Source of the DNA: Acidobacteriota bacterium | Lineage (GTDB): Bacteria > Acidobacteriota > Thermoanaerobaculia > Multivoradales > Multivoraceae | Direction: 5' to 3' | NCBI GenBank assembly: GCA_003388555.1 | Contig: QQVD01000056.1 | Location: forward strand, 1-64,000 | Length of the DNA stretch: 64,000 nucleotides | Part shown: piece by piece, positions 41,700-49,854 of the stretch | How the letters are laid out: the number at the start of each line of letters is the position of its first letter | Numbering within the stretch: the stretch's first letter is position 1 | Position numbers and translations under genes: made by a program | Notes under the pieces: model-generated | Told to the model about the DNA's origin: nothing | Database searches by the model: none | The model's input: only the letters and a program-made list of their open reading frames with translations

Positions 41700-43250
41700 T
41701 CAGAAGCTCAGGTCGATGCCGACGAAGGCGACCGGGTCGTCGTCGACCAGACCCTCGTCCGCCGACAGCGGATAGGTGAAGTAGGTCGACACCACGGCGC
41801 GGCGCGCCGGCCGGAAACGCAGGCCGAGGGCCACCTGACCCACCGTCGCGTCGCCGTCGCGGTCGATGGTCAGCTCGGGCTTGGCGTTGGCGCCGCTGCC
41901 GTCCTGCCCGGTGACGCACGGCTGCGCCGCGGTGCAGGGGGCCAGGCCGGCGGCCAGCCGCGAGGCGTTGGCCGCCGCCGAGAGCGCGAAGGGAAAGGCG
42001 CCGTCGCTGGTGCCGAAGGTCGTCAGGCCGGTCTGACGTCGACCCAGCAGGTCGAGCGAGAGGGTCAACCGGTCGTTGGCCAGGAAGTCGACGCCGACGG
42101 CGAGCTGGGTCTCGTCGGGCAGATCGCCGAAGACGTCGCTGTCGCCGAGCGAGACGACCTGTGCGACGTCGAAGTGGGGCGACCAGCGGCCGTAGAGCCG
42201 GCTGCCCGCCAGCCCGGCGCGGGCCCGGGCGCCGCCGGCCCCGAGCAGCTCATCGTCGTCGCCGGTCGGCACCGTGGCGTCGACGATCACGGCCAGGCCA
42301 CCGTCGCCTGCCTGCGGATCGACGATCTGGTACTTGGCGTCGACGCGCACGTCGCCGAGCCCCGAGGAGGTGCCGCCGTCCTCGAGCTCGACCAGGGTGC
42401 CGCCGGCGAACACCAGGTCGTCCTCGATCCTCGGATCGAGGAACCGGTGCAGCCTCAGGTTCTCCGGTGTCGAGATGCGGTCCATCTGGAGGAGGACCCG
42501 CGCGGAGAGCTCGTTGCGGACGAAGGGCACGGTGACTCCCAGGTCGAGACGCTCGGTGACGCCGGCCCGCACCTGCAGCGCGGCGATCTCCTGCGTCAAC
42601 GAGAACGAGGACTGCACCCGGATCAGGTCGCCCTCGTAGTAGGGGGTCAGCAGGCCGTCGCCGGCGGCGTCCACCGCCCGCAGGTTGAAGTCGAAGCCGG
42701 GGCGAGAGATCTCGGTGCCGTCGAGCTCCTCGAACTGGCGCTGACTGAAGCCGAGCGCGACGCTCCACATACCCTTGCCGAGGGTGTCCGGGCGGCGCAC
42801 GAAGGGCGAGCCGAGCAGCAGGCTGGAACGCTCGAAGCGTCCGCTCTCGGGGTCCCAGTCGTGCACCAGGGCGCCGGCGAAGTCGCCGAGCTGCGGCGTC
42901 GCGAACTCGGAGCCGATGCGGTCGCGCAGGGCGCCGCCGACCTCGCGCACGCGGTTCGACACGTCGGCGCCGTAGAAGTCGAGGCTGTGGTCGATGCCGC
43001 TGGGATCGACCCCGACGTCGAGCAGGATGCCTGCGCCGGCCGGATCGCTCAGCGTGGCGGCCCGCTCGAAGAGCGACGGGATCACGTCGGAGAGGGTCTG
43101 GGCGCCAGCCGAGGCGGCGAGCGCGGCGAGGCAGAGGCCGACGCAGACCGGCGCGCGTCGCGAGCCGCGAAGGCTACCCCCGCCTCCGCTCCCGAGCGCC
43201 GTGCAGGCCGGCGGCGTGTGCCGGCCCGTCTCGAGAAGGGTGTGCTGCAT
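41700..43250 (-). CDS. Outer-membrane beta-barrel protein of the RiPP locus
   Basis: A protein of 516 residues. A basic start leads to a hydrophobic segment with a signal-peptidase-like end (VGLCLAALAASAGAQT). The rest is rich in short alternating strands with aromatic ends and acidic loops, for example VNVTVP-type repeats such as LDLGVTVPFVRNELSA, GLGDVRVDAKYQI, LAVIVDATVPTGDDDELL and a C-terminal strand ending in F (FVGIDLSF), the hallmark of Bam-dependent barrels. It resembles MetA/phenol-degradation-type transporters. It starts eight bases after the sigma-54 activator gene and precedes the precursors. It could be a receptor, pore or immunity barrel. Confidence 0.65.
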   Translation of the reverse strand: MQHTLLETGRHTPPACTALGSGGGGSLRGSRRAPVCVGLCLAALAASAGAQTLSDVIPSLFERAATLSDPAGAGILLDVGVDPSGIDHSLDFYGADVSNRVREVGGALRDRIGSEFATPQLGDFAGALVHDWDPESGRFERSSLLLGSPFVRRPDTLGKGMWSVALGFSQRQFEELDGTEISRPGFDFNLRAVDAAGDGLLTPYYEGDLIRVQSSFSLTQEIAALQVRAGVTERLDLGVTVPFVRNELSARVLLQMDRISTPENLRLHRFLDPRIEDDLVFAGGTLVELEDGGTSSGLGDVRVDAKYQIVDPQAGDGGLAVIVDATVPTGDDDELLGAGGARARAGLAGSRLYGRWSPHFDVAQVVSLGDSDVFGDLPDETQLAVGVDFLANDRLTLSLDLLGRRQTGLTTFGTSDGAFPFALSAAANASRLAAGLAPCTAAQPCVTGQDGSGANAKPELTIDRDGDATVGQVALGLRFRPARRAVVSTYFTYPLSADEGLVDDDPVAFVGIDLSF

Positions 43251-43258
43251 GCTCTTCG

Positions 43259-44545
43259 TCAACGCTGCCTCCTGTCGTTGCTGATCGCGGACGAAGGCGT
43301 GGTGGCCGGGCCCCCGGTCGCCTCCGCCCGCTCCGGCTTCAGCCGGTGATGTCTCAAGAAGTCCATGAATCGCTGGTAGTCCTGGGAATCGACGCCGAAC
43401 AGCGGCAGCAGCTCCTGGTAGCTGCCCGAACAGCGGCGCAGCCCGGCCTCGACGATGCGCTGCACCTCGGCGCGGTTGAGGTCGCGGTCGAGGAACGGCC
43501 GGTGTACGGACTCCCAGAACGAGCCCTCGCCACGGGCCATCCTCTCGACCAGCTCGCGGCTGACGTCGCTGGACGAAGCGCCGGAGTGGCGCAGGACCTG
43601 CTCGACGTCGGAGGGCCGGATGGTGTGACCGTCGCACATCGCGTAGCCGATCGTCGCGACGCTGAGCAGCTCGCGCACGTTGCCGGGCCAGTCGTACTCG
43701 GCGAGCAGCTCGATCGACCGCGCCGAGAAGCGCTTGCGTTCTCCGTAGCGCTCGGCGAGCTGACGCATGGCGCGCTCGAGCAGCAGCAGCCAGTCGTCGT
43801 CGCGCTCGCGCAACGGCGGCATCTCGACCACGAAGTTACGCAGCCGGTAGAAGAGGTCCTCGCGGAACTCGTGCTCGGCGATGAGCTCGCGCAGCGGCCG
43901 GTTGGTGGCGGCGACCACCCGCACGTCGACCCGCTGCGAGCGCTCTGCGCCGAGCGGTTGGATCTCTCCGCTCGACAGCGCCCGCAGCAGCATCACCTGG
44001 GCGTCCATGTGCAGGTCGGCGACCTCGTCGAGGAAGACCGTTCCTCCCTCGGCCTGGGCGAAACACCCCTTGCGCCGCCCGAAGGCCCCGGTGAAGCTGC
44101 CCTTCTCGTGTCCGAAGAGCTCGCTCACCGTCAGGTTGCCCTCGCGGTACTGGGGGCAGTTCACCGACACCATCGGACCGCGGCGTGGGCTCAGCAGGTG
44201 CACGGTCTGCGCCGCGAGCTCCTTGCCGACTCCGCTCTCGCCGATCACCAGCACCGGTTCGGCGAAGGCCGCGAACTTGCGCAGCTGCTCGAGCGCCCGC
44301 ACCAGCGCCGGCGAGCGGCCGACGATGTGCACCACCCGATTCTCGCCCCAGTCGGCGACCGAGCGCGCCCGCACCATGTCGGCGACGCCGCACAGGTCTC
44401 CGTTCGGCTTCGGCTGGCGAAGCAGCGCCCGGCTTCCGGTCGCCGCCTGTCGTCCTCCACTCACTTCGATCGTCTCGGCCCGCACCACTCCCCCTCGAGA
44501 GTCGACTCGAACCGGATCACGCAGTTCACGGCCCCGGCAGGTCAT
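43259..44545 (-). CDS. Sigma-54-interacting transcriptional activator (bEBP)
   Basis: A 428-residue AAA+ activator. The central domain has Walker A GESGVGKE, the sigma-54 contact loop GSFTGA (a variant of GAFTGA), GGTVFLDEVADLH as Walker B, and LRERDDDWLLL and YDWPGNVRELL downstream. The C-terminal LRRCSGSYQELLPLFGV followed by SQDYQRFMDFLRHH fits a FIS-like helix-turn-helix. About 75 N-terminal residues hold no receiver, GAF or PAS domain, so the activating signal is not obvious. I chose the ATG at 44545, with GGAG ten bases upstream; GTG 44563 is an alternative. It is the first gene of the RiPP locus and probably turns on the precursors. Confidence 0.88.
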   Translation of the reverse strand: MTCRGRELRDPVRVDSRGGVVRAETIEVSGGRQAATGSRALLRQPKPNGDLCGVADMVRARSVADWGENRVVHIVGRSPALVRALEQLRKFAAFAEPVLVIGESGVGKELAAQTVHLLSPRRGPMVSVNCPQYREGNLTVSELFGHEKGSFTGAFGRRKGCFAQAEGGTVFLDEVADLHMDAQVMLLRALSSGEIQPLGAERSQRVDVRVVAATNRPLRELIAEHEFREDLFYRLRNFVVEMPPLRERDDDWLLLLERAMRQLAERYGERKRFSARSIELLAEYDWPGNVRELLSVATIGYAMCDGHTIRPSDVEQVLRHSGASSSDVSRELVERMARGEGSFWESVHRPFLDRDLNRAEVQRIVEAGLRRCSGSYQELLPLFGVDSQDYQRFMDFLRHHRLKPERAEATGGPATTPSSAISNDRRQR

Positions 44546-44568
44546 CCCGCCTGGCTCCGTCACTTCTT

Positions 44569-44597
44569 TGGATACGGACCGAGGACAATTTCATCAA
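44569..44597 (-). promoter_or_regulatory. Sigma-70-type promoter candidate for the activator gene
   Basis: On the minus strand TTGATG and TATCCA are separated by 17 bases. Transcription would start near 44562, about 17 bases before the preferred ATG. The -10 match is weak, so this is tentative. Confidence 0.3.
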
Positions 44598-44899
44598 TCT
44601 CCGACCCGCGCAACCGAGAGGTTGCCGCTCGGCCGGCGCCGACGGGCTCTCACCTCCTAGACGGCAGCGGGCGCCACATCGCCTCACCAGCTCCTTCGTC
44701 CTTCCTCCCGATCTCCCGCGGTCTCCCCCACGCTCTCCCCGCGGTCTCCCCACGCTCTCCCCGCGATCCGCTCATCCGAACTCCACCCGATCTCCTCGCT
44801 CCGATAGGCGCGAGAACTTCTGCTAGGGTGCCACGCCGTCATGAAGATCCTGTCGAGTCCCGCCCCCTTCTCCGCCCTGCGCGGCGGCCGTGAGACGCG
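44598..44899. other. Intergenic region between the activator and the STAS gene
   Basis: This divergent gap of about 300 bases is enriched in CTCCCCGC and CTCCC runs on the plus strand (44700-44765). I see no credible short gene, no strong hairpin and no clear promoter for the STAS gene, although that promoter presumably lies near its right end. Confidence 0.4.
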
Positions 44900-45397
44900 A
44901 TGGAACTGACCACTCGAGAGGTCGGCGAGGTCACGCTCGTCGAGCTGTCCGGCGACCTCGACGGCAGGAACACCGCCAAGCTGACAGAGGCCGCCTCACG
45001 GCTGATCGCGCGCGGCAGGACGCGGCTGGTGCTGAGCTTCCAGCAGGCCGGCCGGGTCGACAGCAACGGCGTGCGCGCCCTGCTCCTGGTGCTCAAGCGG
45101 ATGCGCGCCGCAGGGGGCGGTCTGGTGCTCTGCGAGCTGCCGAAGCAGGTGGCGTCGGCGTTCGAGTTCGCCGGCCTGTCGAAGTCCTTCGCGGTGACGC
45201 CGACCCGCGAACAGGCCATGCGTGAGGTGGAGCTCGAGGCGCAGCGCGAGCAGACCGGAAGCCGGGTCGTCGAGGTCGCAGTCGATGACTCCGGGGTCGC
45301 GACCGCCGAGGTGGTCGAGCTCAGCGAGGCCGAGCGTCAGGCTCTGGAGCTGTTCCACCAGATGGAGGCGCCGGCCTTCGACTCCGACGAGGGCTGA
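44900..45397 (+). CDS. STAS-domain anti-sigma factor antagonist-like protein
   Basis: A 165-residue protein. Residues 1-100 form a STAS domain: TLVELSGDLDGRNTAKL, then RLVLSFQQAGRVDSNGVRALL, where the Ser of DSNGV occupies the site phosphorylated in SpoIIAA/RsbV-type antagonists, and LVLCELPKQVASAFEFAGL. The last 60 residues are an acidic, charged tail (REVELEAQREQTGSRVVEVAV) unlike classic RsbV and without a recognised domain. No kinase or phosphatase partner gene is adjacent, so the partner is unknown. It is transcribed away from the RiPP activator and converges on the cNMP/FHA gene. Confidence 0.8.
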   Translation: MELTTREVGEVTLVELSGDLDGRNTAKLTEAASRLIARGRTRLVLSFQQAGRVDSNGVRALLLVLKRMRAAGGGLVLCELPKQVASAFEFAGLSKSFAVTPTREQAMREVELEAQREQTGSRVVEVAVDDSGVATAEVVELSEAERQALELFHQMEAPAFDSDEG

Positions 45398-45429
45398 CAC
45401 CCTCGGAGCCGCGAGCCGCTGACGGCGAC

Positions 45430-45444
45430 GGCGGCCCTGCCGCC
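45430..45444. terminator. Short GC hairpin between two convergent genes
   Basis: GGCGG and CCGCC pair around a five-base loop between the STAS gene and the cNMP/FHA gene. The stem is short and no T-run follows on either side, so it is a weak terminator candidate. Confidence 0.25.
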
Positions 45445-45460
45445 CGAGCCTGCCGCCTGC

Positions 45461-46255
45461 TCAGCCGGCGCGGGTCTTCTTGAAGTCGAGCTCGAAACGC
45501 ATCTGCACGCTGCCGAAGGCGACCTCGTCGCCGTCTTCCAGCGCCACCTCCTCGCCAGCCGACAGACGGCGACCGGCGACGAAGGTGCCGTTGGTCGAGC
45601 CGACCTCCTCGCGCACCGCGAAGCTGCCGTCGCGGTAGACGACTCGGGCGTGGCGACGGCTGGTGGTGCGCTCGGTATCGACCTCCGAGAGATCGATCTC
45701 GGGCAGGGTGCCGGCCGCGCGGTCGATGCGACCGACGCTGAGGCTCGGCCCCGAGAGCGGGAACACCGCGCCGCTCGCGCGCTCGACCAGCCGCGCCGCC
45801 GGCAGCGCCACCGGGATCGGGAACGACCGCGAGCGTGAGAGCTCGGCGTCCGCCGGCGCCTCGCTCGCCTCGGGGTCGGCTCCGAGATCGATCAGTCGAT
45901 TCTCGAAGGCGCGCAGCCGTGCGCACAGTTTGCGCATGATGCGCAGCGCGATGCTCGGATCGTGCTGCAGCAGACGGTTGAACATCTCACCGTCGACCGG
46001 CAGCACCCGACAATCGGTGCGGGCGCGCACGGTGGCGGTACGCGGCTCGCCCTCGAGCAGGGCCATCTCGCCGAAGAAATCGCGCGTGCCGAGGGTGGCG
46101 ACCACGCTCTCCTCGCCGCGCTCGTCTGCCTCGAGGACGACCTCCACCTCGCCCCTGTCGATGAGGAACATCTCACGGCCTTCGTCGCCGCGCCGGAAGA
46201 TGACCTCACCGGCCTTCAGTTCGCGGTATGGGCTCGAGCCCTTCTTGTCGCTCAT
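45461..46255 (-). CDS. Cyclic nucleotide-binding domain-FHA domain protein
   Basis: A 264-residue cytosolic protein with two regulatory modules. Residues 10-130 are a cNMP-binding domain (IFRRGDEGREMFLIDRGEVEVV, then FFGEMALLEGEPRTATVRA, where the GEMALL and R-T-A residues bind the cyclic nucleotide phosphate). Residues 170-260 are an FHA domain (LSVGRIDRAAG, TSRRHARVVY, VGSTNGTFVAG), which binds phosphothreonine. There is no output domain, so it probably links a second messenger to phosphorylated partner proteins. It converges on the STAS gene; a Ser/Thr kinase is encoded 16 kb away. It and the FHA-exporter are the only two FHA proteins seen here. Confidence 0.85.
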   Translation of the reverse strand: MSDKKGSSPYRELKAGEVIFRRGDEGREMFLIDRGEVEVVLEADERGEESVVATLGTRDFFGEMALLEGEPRTATVRARTDCRVLPVDGEMFNRLLQHDPSIALRIMRKLCARLRAFENRLIDLGADPEASEAPADAELSRSRSFPIPVALPAARLVERASGAVFPLSGPSLSVGRIDRAAGTLPEIDLSEVDTERTTSRRHARVVYRDGSFAVREEVGSTNGTFVAGRRLSAGEEVALEDGDEVAFGSVQMRFELDFKKTRAG

Positions 46256-46409
46256 CCGTGTTCGCTCCTGTTGCTCTCGCGGTCGGCGGCCGGCCGCGCC
46301 ACTCTCCCTGTCGGCCCCTTTGCCGGCTGGCCGACGTCCGCACCGCCCCTTGGCCGCCGGAGCCAGTCCGGCCCACCGCTCTCTTCACGCAGCGCGGCGC
46401 ACGATCGGG

Positions 46410-47774
46410 TCAGCGTGACCGGGCCAGACGCAGGCCGGTGAACTGGAACTGCGTACTCGCGGGCCAGAAGTTGCGGTAGCTCGGCCGGACGTGATCTCGC
46501 GGTGTGGCGCACGAGCCGCCGCGCAGCACGCGCTGGTTGTCCATGAACTTGCCGTTGTACTCCATCAGGGCGCCGTCGAACGGCCGGTAGCCGGGGTACG
46601 CCTCGTAGTGGCTCGTGGTCCACTCCCAAAGGTCTCCGGCGGCCTGCTGCAGCGTCGCACCGGCGCGAGCGGGGCGAGGATGCAGAGCTGCGTCCTCGAG
46701 GAAGTTCCCCGCGGCAGGGGTGAAGCCGTGCTCGAGCGCCGCCACTTCCCACTCGCGCTCGCTGGGCAGGCGGCTGCCGTCGCCGAGCTCGCGGGCTCTC
46801 CAGTTGGCGTAGGCGTCGGCCTCGTAGAAGCTGACGTGAGCCACCGGCTCGCAGGGATCGAGTCGGCGCAGACCACCCAGGGTCCAGGCGGTGACCGAGG
46901 CGCCGTCGCGCTGTTCCCAGTAGAGCGGCGCGCGGACCCGGTCCTCCTGCACCCAGGCCCAACCGTTGGCCAGCCAGAGCAGCGGGTCACGGTAACCACC
47001 CGCGTCGACGAACTCCGCGAACTCCCCCACCGTGACGAGCCGCGAGGCCATCTCGAACGGCTCGCAAAAGACTCGGTGTCGTGGCCGCTCGTTGTCCCAG
47101 GCCCACTCCTCCTCCTTCGCGCCGATCGTTCGCACGCCGCCGTCGCAGGCCAGCCACTCGAGCGCCTGCGGGCCGGCCGCCTCGAGCATCTGCGGCTCGG
47201 AGTAGGCCCGTCTCAGAGCAGGCGGGTTCGTTCCCAGGATGTGCTTGATCTCGGTGACCATCAGCTCCTGGTGCTGCTGCTCGTGCTGCAGACCGGTCTC
47301 GACCAGGAAGGCCAGACGCCCGCCCACCTCCCCTCCGAGCAGCACCTGCATGCGCTCATCGACGTCGCTCCGGAACGCCAGCACCTCGTCGGTGGTCGGT
47401 CTCGAGACCAGACCGCGGCGGTGGCGCTCCAGACGGGCGCCGTGCGTCTCGTAGTAGGAGTTCAGCGCGTACTCCAGTCCCGGATTCTCGAACCGGTAGC
47501 CGGCGTGCGGCTCGAGCACGTTCTTGGCGAAGAACCAGGAGGTGTGGCCGAGGTTCCACCACGGCGGCGAGACGTCGGGCATCGACTGCACCCGGTAGTC
47601 CTCGCTCGCCAGCGGCGCCGCCAACCGCAGACTCCAGTCGCGAACCCTCGCGAAGCGTTCGGCGAGTGGCCTTTCGTGGGATCGTGCGGCGCAGGGCGAG
47701 ACCGGTCGCGAGTCCTCGGGCGCGATCGACCGAGAAGCGGGAGGAGGAGGAGCGGAAGAGGTGTCGACACTCAT
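46410..47774 (-). CDS. egtB: Ergothioneine biosynthesis protein EgtB
   Basis: A 454-residue iron enzyme, the sulphoxide synthase of ergothioneine synthesis, which joins oxygen and a cysteine-type thiol to trimethylhistidine. The N-terminal DinB-like part holds the iron ligands: NLGHTSWFFAKNVL near residue 73 and HEQQHQELM near 160. The C-terminal half is an FGE-sulfatase-like domain (LVTVGEFAEFVDAGGY, RLPSEREWEVAAL, GDLWEWTTS, VLRGGSCATPRDHVRPSYRNF). I chose the ATG at 47774, since upstream sequence in this frame overlaps the next gene's antisense. No EgtD methyltransferase gene is adjacent. The product is a thiol antioxidant made in the cytosol. Confidence 0.9.
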   Translation of the reverse strand: MSVDTSSAPPPPASRSIAPEDSRPVSPCAARSHERPLAERFARVRDWSLRLAAPLASEDYRVQSMPDVSPPWWNLGHTSWFFAKNVLEPHAGYRFENPGLEYALNSYYETHGARLERHRRGLVSRPTTDEVLAFRSDVDERMQVLLGGEVGGRLAFLVETGLQHEQQHQELMVTEIKHILGTNPPALRRAYSEPQMLEAAGPQALEWLACDGGVRTIGAKEEEWAWDNERPRHRVFCEPFEMASRLVTVGEFAEFVDAGGYRDPLLWLANGWAWVQEDRVRAPLYWEQRDGASVTAWTLGGLRRLDPCEPVAHVSFYEADAYANWRARELGDGSRLPSEREWEVAALEHGFTPAAGNFLEDAALHPRPARAGATLQQAAGDLWEWTTSHYEAYPGYRPFDGALMEYNGKFMDNQRVLRGGSCATPRDHVRPSYRNFWPASTQFQFTGLRLARSR

Positions 47775-47847
47775 CTCGCTAGCGTAGCAACGCGCTCGAA
47801 CCCGACGTGGCACGGCCTGCGGCGGCGAGCCGACGGTGCGAAGGGCG

Positions 47848-48711
47848 TCAGGAGCGGCGCCTCCGCCGGCGCCGGCGCCCTCGCCGACGCCTGGCGCCAG
47901 GCCCACCCGATCGCCACAGGCCCAGGACCAGGAGCGCCCAGGCCACCACGGCGAGGAGGCGCGCGGCGCGCCGAGCGACCAGCCGCAGGGTGAGCTCACG
48001 GCGGCACTGCTCCAGCCGCTCCTGCATGTAGCCGGAACGGGCAGCGACCCGCGTCGCCAGGCGGCGGAGCGACTGCTTGCCGCGCCAGCGGCCCGAGCGA
48101 TACCCGGCGATTCCCTCGTGGTAGGCCAGATAGAGGCCGGCGACGTCGTCACCGAGCCCGAGCCGGCGCCGCGCCCGCTCGAGGTACCAGCCGACGAAGC
48201 GCACCGAGTCGTCGAATCGCGTCCGTCGCGCCGGCCTGCCGAGGTGCGCCTCGAACTCGCCCCAGGCGCCGTCGAGCGCCTGCGCATAGCCGGAAGCAGT
48301 CGAGACGTGGCGCCACGGCACCACGCCGAGCAGACGCCGGCGCGGCGGACGGGCGCCGCCTTCGAAGCGCGACTCCGTCTCGATGATCGCCAGCAGGATC
48401 CCCTCGGCCACCTGTGACTCGGCGGCGGCGGCGCGGGTCGCGGCGTACCAGTGCGGCTTCTCACGCAGCACCGAACAGATGTCCTCGCTCGTGCGCGGCG
48501 GGCGCTCGGGCGGCGCCGCCTGGCGCCAGGCCCAGCGCGCCGCGAGGCCGACCGCGGCGGCCGCGACCAGGACGACGGCCAGGGCGCGGCGCCAGCCCAG
48601 GGCACGGAACCAGCGCGTCGCGCGCCGCGCCAGGGAGCGGGTGGCACGGCGCAGGCGACGACGCCACGCTGCCACGTCGCGGTGGCCCCGGTGGATTCGA
48701 CGTCTCGACAC
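47848..48711 (-). CDS. SLT-like lytic transglycosylase-related membrane protein
   Basis: A 287-residue protein beginning at GTG. A strongly basic start precedes a transmembrane helix (ALAVVLVAAAAVGLAARWAW), then an extracytoplasmic domain resembling soluble lytic transglycosylases: AIIETESRFEGG carries the usual catalytic Glu context, followed by TASGYAQALDGAWGEF and LYLAYHEGIAGYRSG. A second hydrophobic helix near residue 255 and an arginine-rich tail end the protein, an unusual C-terminus for this family. It may cut peptidoglycan glycan strands while held in the inner membrane by two spans. It lies 73 bases upstream of egtB on the same strand. Confidence 0.65.
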   Translation of the reverse strand: MSRRRIHRGHRDVAAWRRRLRRATRSLARRATRWFRALGWRRALAVVLVAAAAVGLAARWAWRQAAPPERPPRTSEDICSVLREKPHWYAATRAAAAESQVAEGILLAIIETESRFEGGARPPRRRLLGVVPWRHVSTASGYAQALDGAWGEFEAHLGRPARRTRFDDSVRFVGWYLERARRRLGLGDDVAGLYLAYHEGIAGYRSGRWRGKQSLRRLATRVAARSGYMQERLEQCRRELTLRLVARRAARLLAVVAWALLVLGLWRSGGPGARRRRGRRRRRRRRS

Positions 48712-49092
48712 GGCTCGGGCTGGAGGGGGTGAGTGTTCTCGCGCGGCGGATCGCCAGTGGGTCCAGCGGCGTCGGCTTCGACCGGGGCCTGGATGAGCAC
48801 GGTCAGCGGTGCGAAGGAGGCCGGCATCCGCCTTGCTCCTTCAGTGCAGGGACGGCCGCTCGCAAAGCCACGGGGCAGCAATCACCGCTCGCTCCGAGTC
48901 GAGCGGGGCGCCGCGACGAATCGCGACAGACACCGCGACTCCCGACCGGGCCTGGACTGCCTCGGACCCTCACATCTTGCAAGACGGGTGGCAAATCCGA
49001 CCGACGGCGCCGAAGCGTCGTCCCCGAGCAGTGCCGAACCAGGCGCCGCGAAGACCCCTAGAACCACCACTCCCGAGAGGAGCTCGAACCAC
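48712..49092. other. Divergent intergenic region, no gene seen
   Basis: This 381-base stretch lies between divergent genes. Short open frames here have no start context or recognisable content. A GAGAGGAGC ribosome-binding site for the downstream gene is at the right end. I see no obvious promoter, repeat or RNA. Confidence 0.45.
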
Positions 49093-49641
49093 ATGACTGA
49101 GTCCCGGACCACGACCCGCCCCACCGACATCGACACACCGGCGCCGCACGCGGCGCGACGCGACCTCGACCAGGTCGCGCGCTCCTTCGACACCGCCATG
49201 CTGGTCACCCGGACCCGCTCCGGCGAGCTGCGTTCGCGACCGATGCAGATCGCTTCACACTCGACCAGCGACACCACGACCACCGGCGCGATGACCTTCG
49301 TGGCGAGCAACCACGGCGGCCTCTCCGACGAGATCCGGTCGGCGCCGCAGGTGAACGTCGCTTTGCAGGGCGACGACCGCTTCGCGTCGATCTCCGGGCG
49401 CGCCGAGCCCTCGCACGACCGCCTGCGCATCCACGAGCTCTGGCGACCGGAGTGGAAGGCGTGGTTCCCGGAGGGGCCCGAAGACTCCGAGGTCGTGCTC
49501 GTCGAGGTCACGCCCGAGCAGGGTGAGGTCTGGGAGGTGGACGAAGGCGGCGCCGTCGGAGCTCTGCTCGAGCTGGGCAGGGCGCTGGTGGGCGGCGACT
49601 CCCCATCTGTCGGCGGCTCACACGCCAAGGTCGACCTGTGA
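49093..49641 (+). CDS. Pyridoxamine 5'-phosphate oxidase-like general stress protein
   Basis: A 182-residue cytosolic flavin-binding split-barrel protein. After about 30 polar residues come the family's early elements: SFDTAMLVTRTRSGELRSRPMQI, where the Arg-Pro-Met strand contacts the flavin or phosphate, then AMTFVASNHGGLSDEIRSAPQVNVAL and FASISGRAEPSHD. WRPEWKAWFPEGPED near residue 115 is typical of the general stress protein 26 group. Such proteins bind FMN, F420 or heme; the cofactor is not decidable here. Its stop is followed 14 bases on by a perfect G-rich heptad array, which may affect its mRNA's 3' end. Confidence 0.82.
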   Translation: MTESRTTTRPTDIDTPAPHAARRDLDQVARSFDTAMLVTRTRSGELRSRPMQIASHSTSDTTTTGAMTFVASNHGGLSDEIRSAPQVNVALQGDDRFASISGRAEPSHDRLRIHELWRPEWKAWFPEGPEDSEVVLVEVTPEQGEVWEVDEGGAVGALLELGRALVGGDSPSVGGSHAKVDL

Positions 49642-49655
49642 GGGACTCAGCGCTC

Positions 49656-49725
49656 AGGGGCCAGGGGCCAGGGGCCAGGGGCCAGGGGCCAGGGGCCAGG
49701 GGCCAGGGGCCAGGGGCCAGGGGCC
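49656..49725 (+). repeat. Perfect heptad array, 10 copies of AGGGGCC
   Basis: Ten exact copies of AGGGGCC begin 14 bases after the stop of the stress-protein gene, on its sense strand. Each unit has a G4 run, so a G-quadruplex is possible, and the unit is also GGCC-palindromic in part. Perfect identity suggests recent expansion by slippage and likely length variation between strains. Confidence 0.92.
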
Positions 49726-49854
49726 AGAAGATAGAAGATAGAGAGGATGCGCAGGGTGGCACGGCGGGCCCGGCCGTCCTCGGTGAACGGCGGCAGCCGG
49801 CCGTTCGGCGGTGCCGGAAAGGGTCTGCATCACCACGTACCGCTCTCCCTCACC

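Noticed and set aside
47800-47830. Sigma-54 promoter TGGCACG near the egtB start
   Set aside because: TGGCACG is present, but no TTGC-like -12 element occurs at the required spacing.
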